Part shown: positions 11,240 to 19,011 of the stretch, piece by piece
How the letters are laid out: every line of letters starts with the position of its first letter
How positions within the stretch are numbered: position 1 is the stretch's first letter
From: Paracoccus sp. (in: a-proteobacteria)
GTDB taxonomy: Bacteria > Pseudomonadota > Alphaproteobacteria > Rhodobacterales > Rhodobacteraceae
Length of the DNA stretch: 64,000 nucleotides
Assembly (NCBI RefSeq): GCF_030538755.1
Contig: NZ_JAUNTJ010000008.1
Coordinates: 59,793-123,792, forward strand
Direction of reading: 5' to 3'
Program-made: the position numbers and the translations under genes
Notes under the pieces: model-generated
What the model saw: the letters and a program-made list of their open reading frames with translations, nothing else
The model's database searches: none
What the model was told of the DNA's origin: nothing

Positions 11240-13451
11240 GGCTTTCCCCTTGCGTTGCGTCTGCATCGGTATTTGCGACAAAGATCACCACCGACAGCGG
11301 CGGCAGGGTGATTTCCAGCCGCGCGGGCTGGCCGTCGTGGCTGTCAGGGGTTGCCGCGACCCCGCCCAGATTGCCGCGCCCGGCCCCGCCATAGATTTCC
11401 GCGTCGGTGTTCAGCGCCTCGCGCCAGAACCCGGCCTGCGGCACCCCGACACGAAACGCGGGCCGTTCCACCGGGGTAAAGTTGCACACCACGACCACCG
11501 GCGCATCGTCCGGCCCGCCACGGCGGATAAAGGAAAACGTCGATTCATCGGCATTGGTGGCGATCCACTGGAACCCGGCGCCGTCGCAATCATGCAGATG
11601 CAGCGCCGGTTCGCCGCGATAGAGCGTGTTCAGATCGCGCACCAGCCGCTGCATCCCCTTGTGCAAGGGCTGGTCGGCGGCGTGCCAGTTCAACTCGCCA
11701 TTGTGGTTCCATTCCTCGGGCTGGGCAAATTCGCAGCCCATGAACAACAGCTTTTTGCCCGGATGCGCCCACATAAAGCCGTAATAGGCGCGCAGATTGG
11801 CGAACTGATCCCATTCGCTGCCCGGCATCTTGCGCAGCATCGAGCCTTTGCCATGCACGACTTCATCATGGCTGATCGGCAGGATGAAGTTTTCCGAAAA
11901 GGCGTAGATCAGGCCAAAGGTCATCTGGTTGTGGTGATGCTTTCGATACACCGGATCGCGCTGCATATAGCGCAGCGTGTCGTTCATCCAGCCCATGTTC
12001 CACTTGTAACCGAACCCCAGCCCGCCCGCATCGACCGGGGCCGACACCTTGGGAAAGGACGTGCTTTCCTCGGCCACGGTCATGATGCCGGGGGTTTCGG
12101 CATAGGCGGCGATGTTCATGTTTTGCAGAAAAGCGATGGCTTCGTAATTTTCGCGCCCGCCGTCGCGGTTGGGCACCCACTGGCCTTCGCTGCGGGAATA
12201 GTCGCGATACAGCATCGAGGCGACCGCATCCACCCGCAGCCCGTCGATGTGATATTCCTCCAGCCAATACAGCGCGTTGGCGATCAGAAAGTTCTGCACC
12301 TCGGTCCGGCCATAGTTATAGATCAGGGTGTTCCAGTCCTGATGGAACCCCTCTTTCGGGTCGGCATGTTCATACAGCGCGGTGCCGTCGAACCGGGCCA
12401 GCCCATGCGCATCGGTCGGGAAATGCCCCGGCACCCAGTCCAGCAGCACCCCCAGCCCGGCACGGTGTGCGGCATCGACCAGATCGCGGAATTCATGCGG
12501 CGGGCCAAAGCGGACCGTCGGCGCATAAAGCCCCACCGGCTGATAACCCCATGATCCGTCAAAGGGAAATTCGGACACCGGCAACAGCTCGATATGGGTA
12601 AAGCCCATGTCGCGGACATAGTTCACCAGATCATGCGCCAGTTCCTTGTAGGACAGCGGGCGTCCGCCCTGATCCCATTTGCGCCGCCACGACCCCAGAT
12701 GCACCTCGTAGATCGACACTGGCGCGCTGCGCGCATTGTGATCGGCGCGCGTGGCCATCCAGTCGCCATCGTGCCAGCCATAGCCGGAAATATCGCGCAC
12801 CACGCTGGCCTTTTCCGGCGGATGCTGCGCGCCAAAGCCGACCGGATCGGCCTTTTGCAGCGGGTGGCCATCGGCGTCGATGATTTCGTATTTATACAGC
12901 GTGCCGTCATGCAGGCCGGGCATAAAGATTTCCCACACCCCTGCGGCACCAAGCCGCCGCATCGGGTGCCGCCGCCCGTCCCAGCGGTTGAAATCCCCCA
13001 CCAGCGAAACCCGCTGCGCATTGGGTGCCCAGACCGCGAAATGCGTGCCCTGCGCGCCCTGATGTTCCATCACATGCGCGCCCAAGGCCCGCCACAATTG
13101 CCGATGCGTCCCTTCGCCCAGCAAATAGCGGTCGGTTTCGCCCAGCACCGGGGCAAAGCGATAGGGGTCGTCATAATCCTGCGACTGGCCATCGCCATAG
13201 GTGGCGCGCAGGCGGTAATCCCCCGATGCCAGCGGCGCGGCGAACAGATCGCCCGCGATCCGGCTCAGCTTTACATCGCCATCGCCGGTCAGCGCGGTCA
13301 GTTCGGCGGTGTCCGGCGACAGGGCGATCAGCCATGTGGTGCCGCCATCGTCATGCAGGCCAAGCCGGGAAAACGGGTCAGGATGCCGCCCCGTGTTCAA
13401 TAGGGCGATGTCATCCTGCGTCAGAAAAGACGGCGCTTTCTGGTCTGTCAT
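11232..13451 (-). CDS. glgB: 1,4-alpha-glucan branching enzyme
   Basis: The 739-residue GH13_9 enzyme introduces alpha-1,6 branches into glycogen. It has the full bacterial layout: an N1 module, a CBM48 module ([20 protein letters not shown]), the catalytic barrel and a C-terminal beta domain. The nucleophile is Asp408 in [12 protein letters not shown] and the acid/base Glu461 in [21 protein letters not shown] is also typical. The start at 13451 was chosen because the residues of a longer form from 13568 are not family-like and would overlap the divergent gene's start. It is the first gene of the glycogen operon, so the promoter probably lies in the 115-base gap to the divergent alpha-glucosidase. 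Confidence 0.96.
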   Translation of the reverse strand: MTDQKAPSFLTQDDIALLNTGRHPDPFSRLGLHDDGGTTWLIALSPDTAELTALTGDGDVKLSRIAGDLFAAPLASGDYRLRATYGDGQSQDYDDPYRFAPVLGETDRYLLGEGTHRQLWRALGAHVMEHQGAQGTHFAVWAPNAQRVSLVGDFNRWDGRRHPMRRLGAAGVWEIFMPGLHDGTLYKYEIIDADGHPLQKADPVGFGAQHPPEKASVVRDISGYGWHDGDWMATRADHNARSAPVSIYEVHLGSWRRKWDQGGRPLSYKELAHDLVNYVRDMGFTHIELLPVSEFPFDGSWGYQPVGLYAPTVRFGPPHEFRDLVDAAHRAGLGVLLDWVPGHFPTDAHGLARFDGTALYEHADPKEGFHQDWNTLIYNYGRTEVQNFLIANALYWLEEYHIDGLRVDAVASMLYRDYSRSEGQWVPNRDGGRENYEAIAFLQNMNIAAYAETPGIMTVAEESTSFPKVSAPVDAGGLGFGYKWNMGWMNDTLRYMQRDPVYRKHHHNQMTFGLIYAFSENFILPISHDEVVHGKGSMLRKMPGSEWDQFANLRAYYGFMWAHPGKKLLFMGCEFAQPEEWNHNGELNWHAADQPLHKGMQRLVRDLNTLYRGEPALHLHDCDGAGFQWIATNADESTFSFIRRGGPDDAPVVVVCNFTPVERPAFRVGVPQAGFWREALNTDAEIYGGAGRGNLGGVAATPDSHDGQPARLEITLPPLSVVIFVANTDADATQGESHA

Positions 13452-13494
13452 GGCGTTGCTTTTGTCCCCCCCGGCCGAATCCCGCCCAATGCCG

Positions 13495-13506
13495 GTTAAC
13501 GCTAAC
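13495..13506. promoter_or_regulatory. Candidate operator in the glgB/alpha-glucosidase divergent promoter
   Basis: GTTAACGCTAAC is an inverted repeat (GTTA-N4-TAAC) in the 115-base gap between two divergent sugar-polymer genes. LacI-family repressors of alpha-glucoside genes use palindromes of this general size, but the match to any known consensus is only suggestive. Confidence 0.3.
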
Positions 13507-13566
13507 GCTTGCCCGCGCGCCTTGCCAGCGATAATCGTGGAAAACCGGCCGATAAAGGGGGCAAAC

Positions 13567-15189
13567 ATGCGGGAATGGTGGCGTGATGCGGTGATCTATC
13601 AGGTCTATCCGCGCAGTTATCAAGATAGTGACGGCGATGGCATCGGCGACTTGCGCGGCATTACGTCGCGGCTGGACCATATCGCCGAACTGGGGGCCGA
13701 TGCGATCTGGCTGTCGCCGATCTTTACCTCGCCGATGGAGGATATGGGCTATGACGTGTCGAACTATACCGACATCGACCCTCTGTTCGGGACGCTGGCC
13801 GATTTCGATGCGCTGATCGCGCGGGCGCATGATCTGGGGCTGAAGGTCATCATCGACCAGGTTATCAGCCACTCCAGCGACCGGCACCCGTGGTTCGACG
13901 AAAGCCGCACCAGCCGCGACAACCCCAAGGCCGACTGGTATGTCTGGGCCGATCCCAATCCCGACGGGACGCCGCCCAACAACTGGCTGTCGGTGTTCGG
14001 CGGGCCGGGCTGGGAATGGGAACCGCGCCGCCAGCAATATTACATGCACAACTTTCTGATCTCGCAGCCGGATCTGAACATGCACAACCCGGATGTGCAG
14101 GATGCGGTGACGGGCGCGATGCGGTTCTGGCTGGATCGCGGCGTGGACGGGTTCCGGCTGGATACGGTGAACTATTACTTCCACGACCGCGATCTGCGCG
14201 ACAACCCGCCGCGGCAGCGCAAGGATAACAGCCCGATCAACCAGCCGTTCGATTTTCAGGATCACGTCCATTCCAAGAACCAGCCGGAAAACATCGCCTT
14301 TCTGGCCCGGCTGCGGGCGCTGACCGACGAATTCGACGGCCGCATGATGGTGGGCGAGGTGGGCGACGCGGGCGACACCGGTATTCGGCTGATGGCGCAA
14401 TATACGGCGGGCGATCACATGCTGCACATGTGCTATTCGTTTGAAATGCTGGGGCCGGATTTCACCGCCGCGCATTTCCGCCGGGTGATACAGGGGGTGC
14501 GCGACGGTGCCCCCGACGGCCATTCCTGCTGGAGCTTTTCCAACCATGATGTGCCCCGCCACGTCAGCCGCTGGGCGCAGCACGGCACATCGCGCGTGGC
14601 GCTGGCGCGGCAGAGCGTGGCGATGCTGATGGCCTTTCCGGGCACCATCGGCATCTATCAGGGCGAGGAACTGGGCCAGACCGAAACCGTGATGACCTAT
14701 GACGAGCTGACCGACGCGCAGGCGCTGCGTTACTGGCCCGAGGTCAAGGGCCGTGACGGTTGCCGCACGCCGATGGTCTGGGATGCAGACCAGCCGAACG
14801 CGGGCTTTTCCACCGGCAAGCCGTGGCTGCCGGTCAAACCGCCGCAGGCGGAACAGGCGGTGGCGCAGCAGGGGGATGACGGGGTGCTGGCGGCTTATCG
14901 CGATACCATCGCCTTTCGCCGCAGCCAGCCCTGTCTGCGGCAGGGCGACATCGCCTTTATCGACCTGCCCGAACCCGTGCTGGCCTTTCATCGCAGCCTG
15001 AACGGCCAGACCGTGACCTGCCTGTTCAACCTGTCGCCCGCGCCGGTCGCGCTGACGGTGGCCGGGACGGCGGTGACGGCCATTGGCCCCGGCCTTGGGT
15101 CGGTCAAGGGCGGGCAGATCAGCCTGCCGGGCAGCGGTTTCCTGTTCCTGCAATCACAGGATCAGCCGCCCGAGGTGGCGATGGCCTGA
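13567..15189 (+). CDS. Alpha-glucosidase, GH13 family (GH13_23-like)
   Basis: The 540-residue cytoplasmic GH13 hydrolase would release glucose from maltose, sucrose-type or short malto-oligosaccharides. The N terminus (WWRDAVIYQVYPRSYQDS) and DGIGDLRGI are those of oligo-1,6-/alpha-glucosidases. The catalytic triad is Asp199 in GFRLDTVNYY, Glu264 in MVGEVGD and Asp328 in SNHDVPRH. The start at 13567 has AAAGGGGG upstream; an extended frame upstream of it reads antisense through glgB and is discarded. It diverges from the glycogen operon and its 3' end overlaps the convergent phosphoesterase by 28 bases. Substrate preference (maltose or sucrose) cannot be fixed from sequence. Confidence 0.92.
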   Translation: MREWWRDAVIYQVYPRSYQDSDGDGIGDLRGITSRLDHIAELGADAIWLSPIFTSPMEDMGYDVSNYTDIDPLFGTLADFDALIARAHDLGLKVIIDQVISHSSDRHPWFDESRTSRDNPKADWYVWADPNPDGTPPNNWLSVFGGPGWEWEPRRQQYYMHNFLISQPDLNMHNPDVQDAVTGAMRFWLDRGVDGFRLDTVNYYFHDRDLRDNPPRQRKDNSPINQPFDFQDHVHSKNQPENIAFLARLRALTDEFDGRMMVGEVGDAGDTGIRLMAQYTAGDHMLHMCYSFEMLGPDFTAAHFRRVIQGVRDGAPDGHSCWSFSNHDVPRHVSRWAQHGTSRVALARQSVAMLMAFPGTIGIYQGEELGQTETVMTYDELTDAQALRYWPEVKGRDGCRTPMVWDADQPNAGFSTGKPWLPVKPPQAEQAVAQQGDDGVLAAYRDTIAFRRSQPCLRQGDIAFIDLPEPVLAFHRSLNGQTVTCLFNLSPAPVALTVAGTAVTAIGPGLGSVKGGQISLPGSGFLFLQSQDQPPEVAMA

Positions 15190-15968
15190 ACCCGTCGCCA
15201 GACCCCGCCGCTGCGGTCAAAACCTTGGATGACGGTTTCGGTAAACTCGGCCGGGCCGCTCATCGGGCTGATGCGGCGGGTGATGGTCAGGGCGTCGCCA
15301 TCCAGATCGAGGATGGCAAATTCGTTCTGGCGGTCGCCGGGGCGGTCGCACAGCGCCGTGCCGGCCTGAATTTGCAGCAAGGGCCGCCCCTCAAACGCGG
15401 CGGCCTGCCAGATGTGCAGATGCCCGCTGATGACGATCTGCGCCCCCGCCTGCTGCAAGGCGGCCAGGGCTTCGGGCGCGCCGCGGGCCAGTTGCTTGTC
15501 CACCTGCGGCAATTGTTCCAGCGGATGGTGCAGCATCACGATATTTGTCAGATCCGGCGACAGTGCCGCCACGGCCCGTTCACGCGCGGCCGTGGTGATC
15601 TGCCCGCGCTGCCATGCCAGCGGATCGACCGAGTTGACGCCGATCACCCGCAACCGCCCCGCATCGCGCAGCGGCGACAGATCGCCCCCCATATAGCGCC
15701 GCCAGTTGCGATAGGGCCGCGCCAGCCGTGAAAGCAGCCGATACAGCGGCACATCATGGTTGCCCGCCACGACGACCAGAGGCGCGGCCAGCCCGTCCAG
15801 AAAGCGGCGGGCCTGCTCAAATTGCGCGCTGCGGCCGCGATGGGTCACATCGCCCGCCACCACGATCAGATCGGGCCGCGCATCGTTCACCTGCGCCAGC
15901 AGCGCCGGAACAAGGGCGGCGCGGTGCATCCCGAAATGCAGATCCGACAGCAAGACCAGACGTGTCAT
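15162..15968 (-). CDS. Calcineurin-like metallophosphoesterase
   Basis: The 268-residue protein has the complete dinuclear metal-site motif series: SDLHFG (9-13), GDVTHRG (39-45), GNHD (69-72), a LHHP segment and GHLHIW near the C terminus. This resembles cyclic-nucleotide phosphodiesterase-like and UDP-diacylglucosamine-hydrolase-like members. No signal peptide is visible, so it is cytoplasmic. Its start overlaps the stop of the upstream lipid kinase gene (ATGA), which hints at a shared role in phospholipid or phosphoester turnover, but the substrate is unknown. Confidence 0.88.
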   Translation of the reverse strand: MTRLVLLSDLHFGMHRAALVPALLAQVNDARPDLIVVAGDVTHRGRSAQFEQARRFLDGLAAPLVVVAGNHDVPLYRLLSRLARPYRNWRRYMGGDLSPLRDAGRLRVIGVNSVDPLAWQRGQITTAARERAVAALSPDLTNIVMLHHPLEQLPQVDKQLARGAPEALAALQQAGAQIVISGHLHIWQAAAFEGRPLLQIQAGTALCDRPGDRQNEFAILDLDGDALTITRRISPMSGPAEFTETVIQGFDRSGGVWRRVQAIATSGG

Positions 15969-16894
15969 GCCTGATCCTGTGACGCGGCGGGCAGCAGGAC
16001 GGTCAGCGCGTTGCGGTGGACTTGCAGGCGGAACGGGCCGTCCATGCGGCTCTTTTCGCCGTCATGCGCCACCAGTTGCCGCGCGGGCCGGGTTTCGATG
16101 GTGATCTGATCCGTCACGATCAGGTCAAAGTCGCTGCCCCGCGCCGAGCGCCCAAAGGCCAGCCGCAGCGCCGCACCGATCAGCGGCCATGGGCGGCTGG
16201 CGTGGGCGATCATCAGCGCGAACTTGCCCGCCTCGATCGCCTCTTTGCCGTCCAGATCGAACTGCTCCATTTGCAGGCGGTTGTTGGCGACAAAGGCCAG
16301 TGCGGTGGTAAAGACACGCTCGCCCACGGTCAGCCGCATCGGACGGCGCAGGTTGCGCAGCGCCACGATGACCGACCAATAGGCGGCAATGCGGCTGCGG
16401 CCCCAGCGGCGATAAATATCCTCGCGCTGTTTCAGAATGTCGGGATAGGCGCCAAAGCTGACGTTGTTCAGAAACACCTGCCCGTTGATCGTGCCGACAT
16501 GGATGCGGCCCGTCCGCCCGCCCAGCAGCGTTTCCAGCGCCTGTTCCGGCGTTTCGCCCACCCCCAGATCGCGGGCGAAATAGTTGAACGTGCCGCCGGG
16601 GATCACCCCCATCACCACGTCGCTGCCCGTCAGCGCGCCCGCGATGGCGGATTGCGTGCCGTCGCCGCCCACCGCGACGATCAGCGAAAACCCGTCGCTG
16701 ACCGCCTGCCGCGCCAGTCGCGGCAGGTCATCGCCGCGCGCGGTGCGGATCAGCGAAAATTCGGCTGCGCGCGGGGCCAGTTCGCGTTCCAGCAAGATGG
16801 CGATGTCGTCGCCGGATTGCTTGCCGGACCCCGCGTTCAGGATCACGCAGACCCGCGCGCGGGACAGGTCGAACGGGGTGGTCGGATCGGGCAT
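15965..16894 (-). CDS. Diacylglycerol kinase-family lipid kinase
   Basis: The 309-residue protein matches the DagK catalytic family (YegS/BmrU/DgkB type), which phosphorylates diacylglycerol, sphingoid bases or related lipids with ATP. The nucleotide-binding GGDGT lies at 76-80, VCVILNAGSGK near the N terminus, and GGTFNYFARDLG from 100. Length is normal and no membrane segments are seen, as expected for peripheral members. It overlaps the phosphoesterase start downstream and begins 51 bases after the exosortase stop, with a hairpin between. Co-transcription with the surface-protein genes is possible but not shown. Confidence 0.9.
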   Translation of the reverse strand: MPDPTTPFDLSRARVCVILNAGSGKQSGDDIAILLERELAPRAAEFSLIRTARGDDLPRLARQAVSDGFSLIVAVGGDGTQSAIAGALTGSDVVMGVIPGGTFNYFARDLGVGETPEQALETLLGGRTGRIHVGTINGQVFLNNVSFGAYPDILKQREDIYRRWGRSRIAAYWSVIVALRNLRRPMRLTVGERVFTTALAFVANNRLQMEQFDLDGKEAIEAGKFALMIAHASRPWPLIGAALRLAFGRSARGSDFDLIVTDQITIETRPARQLVAHDGEKSRMDGPFRLQVHRNALTVLLPAASQDQA

Positions 16895-16910
16895 GGATCA
16901 CCAGAGGCTA

Positions 16911-16939
16911 GGGCGGGGGCACAACAGTCGCCCCCTGCC
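16911..16939 (-). terminator. Hairpin downstream of the exosortase gene
   Basis: GCGGGGGC and GCCCCCTGC form a GC-rich stem around a 9-base loop just after the exosortase stop. There is no U tract, so it may be a weak terminator or an mRNA 3'-end stabiliser. Confidence 0.4.
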
Positions 16940-16945
16940 AACACC

Positions 16946-18583
16946 TCAGATGATCGCAAGGTTCCCGGTGATGGCCGCAACGGCAAAGACGATCAGGTTG
17001 GCCACCGCATGGGCCAGGATCGCATCCGAAATCCGCCCGCTGCGCCGCGTGACCCAGGAAAAGGCCAGGCCGGCGATCAGCGCCTCGACCCAGCGATCAT
17101 GCAGGGCGGCGAACAGAGCGGCGGTTATCAGCGCCGCCACCAGCACCCGCCACAGCGGCGCGGGCTGATCTGGCGCGCTGCCCCGGATGCGGCTTTCCAG
17201 ATAATCGCGGAAGAACAGCTCTTCGACCAGAGGGACCAGCAGCACGGTGCCGATGCCCCGGAACAGATACCACAGCACCAAGGCCCCGCCGGTCAGCGCG
17301 CCATAGGGCGCCACCTCGGCCGGTTCGACCGGGACCATCACCCAGCCGATGCCAACCGCCGCCCCCACGGCCAGTGCCAAGGGCGAGATGCGCCAGTCAA
17401 GGCTGCGGATGAACGGCCAGAACAGCGCCACGGCAGCGGCCAGCAACAGCACGCGCGCCGGATAGAACATGGCGGGCGATTGCGTGATGGCGGGTACGAC
17501 AACGGCGGTCAGCATGAACACCGCAAAGGGCAGGATGCGCGCCGCCTGCGGGTCGTGGCGCAGGGGCGGCGGGGCGACGAATTGCCGGGGGGCGGCATCC
17601 GCCGTGACGGTTCCGTAATCCTTGCGCAGCCACGGGATATTGCGGGCGACGCCGATAATCCCCAGTGCAATCAGGGTGAACATGATCCAGCCGGCATGGC
17701 TGTGAAAGCCGCCTGCGGCCAGTTCGGGCTGCCCCTCCAGCCCGATCATCATCAGCACGGCGATCCGCACCACGTTCAGAATGGCGCTGGCCAGAATACC
17801 CAGCGGATACAGGATCAACGCATGGGGAAAGCGGATTTCGGCGCGAAACAGCCACAGGTAAAGCGTGACGAACAGCGTGACCAGCGCGATACCCTCGACC
17901 CCGGAACAGACCGGCGCGATCGAGATGGCAAAGTTTTCGCCCCACAGGATTTTGGTTTCCGGTTCCGGCGTGATCGGATAGCCAAAGCCGCCGACGATGG
18001 CCACCACCGCGCGGAAGGTGATGTCGGCCACCGTGTCCAGATGCCAGATCGGTTGCAGCTTCATCGCCAGCGGCGGCGTCAGCATACCGGCGATGGCCGC
18101 CACCGGCAGGGCGGGGCCTGCCGCGCGCAAAAAGCGGCCCCAGCGGGCGGCGGGGGCCAGATACAGCGCCAGCCCGGCCAGCATCAGCGCCATGCCGCCG
18201 ACCCAGAAGGCGAATGAGGGCAGCACCATCGACCGCGCCTCGGCGGTTTCGCGCAGGAACAGCACCGGCACAAAGGTCAGCGCAAAGCCAAGGGCGTTCA
18301 GCGCCAGCGGCCGCAGATCGCGGCCCGTATCCGACAGCAGATCGGCAAACAGGTTGCGCCGCAGCAGCGCAAACAGGCCAATCGCGGCGGCGGCGCAGTA
18401 AATGCCCGCCAGTGCCCGGCTGGCCCCGCCACAGGCCGCAGCAGGCCAGTAATCAAGACAGTAAAAATTGATGCCATGTTTGAACACCAGCCCGATGGCC
18501 AGCAGTTGCATGGCCAGCAGCGCGGCGGCAAAGATCAGCGGCCGGATGCGGGGGCGCGGATTGGTCTGTGCGGTCGCAAACAT
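16946..18583 (-). CDS. xrtE: Exosortase E/CPBP-family protease fusion (VPEID-CTERM system)
   Basis: This 545-residue multi-spanning membrane protein joins two enzymes. The N-terminal half is an exosortase with the three expected catalytic residues: Cys226 in APVCSGVEG, Arg273 in LNVVRIAV and a His in GFHSHAGW (His294 or 296). Exosortases cleave a C-terminal sorting signal and are thought to transfer the protein to a surface acceptor. The C-terminal half is a CPBP intramembrane protease with EELFFR (Glu454-Glu455, Arg459), FAALH and HAVAN. This fusion is the hallmark of exosortase E. The start at 18583 has AGAGGAAGG upstream. The gene lies 74 bases downstream of a gene encoding a matching VPEI-CTERM substrate. 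Confidence 0.92.
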   Translation of the reverse strand: MFATAQTNPRPRIRPLIFAAALLAMQLLAIGLVFKHGINFYCLDYWPAAACGGASRALAGIYCAAAAIGLFALLRRNLFADLLSDTGRDLRPLALNALGFALTFVPVLFLRETAEARSMVLPSFAFWVGGMALMLAGLALYLAPAARWGRFLRAAGPALPVAAIAGMLTPPLAMKLQPIWHLDTVADITFRAVVAIVGGFGYPITPEPETKILWGENFAISIAPVCSGVEGIALVTLFVTLYLWLFRAEIRFPHALILYPLGILASAILNVVRIAVLMMIGLEGQPELAAGGFHSHAGWIMFTLIALGIIGVARNIPWLRKDYGTVTADAAPRQFVAPPPLRHDPQAARILPFAVFMLTAVVVPAITQSPAMFYPARVLLLAAAVALFWPFIRSLDWRISPLALAVGAAVGIGWVMVPVEPAEVAPYGALTGGALVLWYLFRGIGTVLLVPLVEELFFRDYLESRIRGSAPDQPAPLWRVLVAALITAALFAALHDRWVEALIAGLAFSWVTRRSGRISDAILAHAVANLIVFAVAAITGNLAII

Positions 18584-18606
18584 GGTAAACCCTTCCTCTT
18601 TATGGC

Positions 18607-18635
18607 GGCAGGCCCGCCTTGCGGGCGGACCTGCC
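18607..18635 (-). other. Strong hairpin between the CTERM-peptide and exosortase genes
   Basis: A 12-base stem (GGCAGG-CCCGCC against GGCGGACCTGCC, with a G-U pair in the minus-strand RNA) fills most of the 74-base gap. There is no U tract. It could protect the 3' end of the small upstream message and lower read-through into the exosortase gene, giving excess substrate over enzyme. Confidence 0.55.
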
Positions 18636-18657
18636 AATGTTTCAGACCTCAATGAGA

Positions 18658-18861
18658 TCAGGCCGCGCGGCGGCGGCGTTCCCAGGTCAGCAGCACGACG
18701 GCGGCCAGAGCGGCGATTGCCGCAGTGCCTTCCAGCGCGCTGATTTCCGGCACCAGCGTCGGGTCGCAGCCCGGACCAGTGCAGCCACCGGCCGCCTGAG
18801 CGGTCGAGGCGATCATCGAGGAGAGAGCGGCGGCAACGCCACCAAATGCGAACTTCTTCAT
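18658..18861 (-). CDS. VPEID-CTERM-type sorting-domain micro-protein, exosortase E substrate
   Basis: The 67-residue product has three parts. Residues 1-23 are a Sec signal peptide ending STAQA. Residues 24-36 are a short segment with Cys27 and Cys32. The CTERM sorting signal follows: VPEIS at 37-41, a hydrophobic helix at about 44-60 and the basic tail ERRRR. The family motif is VPEID; here Ser replaces Asp. The adjoining exosortase E would cleave near VPEI, leaving an exported peptide of roughly 14-18 residues. The start at 18861 is preceded by ACGGAG; a longer frame to 18918 has no signal-peptide character. The function of the released peptide is unknown. Confidence 0.85.
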   Translation of the reverse strand: MKKFAFGGVAAALSSMIASTAQAAGGCTGPGCDPTLVPEISALEGTAAIAALAAVVLLTWERRRRAA

Positions 18862-18971
18862 GCTACATAGCTCCGTAACAACGAACGAGCGTCCAGGAGA
18901 CCCGTTCACACACGACACAGGATCACCGGGTGGTGATCCAGATCCCGGTCCATGGACAACCGGGATTGCAA

Positions 18972-18999
18972 CGCGGGGCCAGACAGGCCCGGCCCCGCG
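18972..18999 (-). terminator. Hairpin after the large surface-protein gene
   Basis: CGCGGGGCC and GGCCCCGCG form a perfect 9-base stem with a 10-base loop, 13 bases after the stop. The U tract is minimal (UU), so termination may be partial, letting some transcripts reach the CTERM-peptide gene. Confidence 0.5.
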
Positions 19000-19011
19000 C
19001 TTTAGCCTGGA

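Noticed and set aside
11239-11281. Longer glgC start at 11281
   Set aside because: It adds 14 non-conserved residues and a 50-base overlap with glgB, while 11239 has a good ribosome site.
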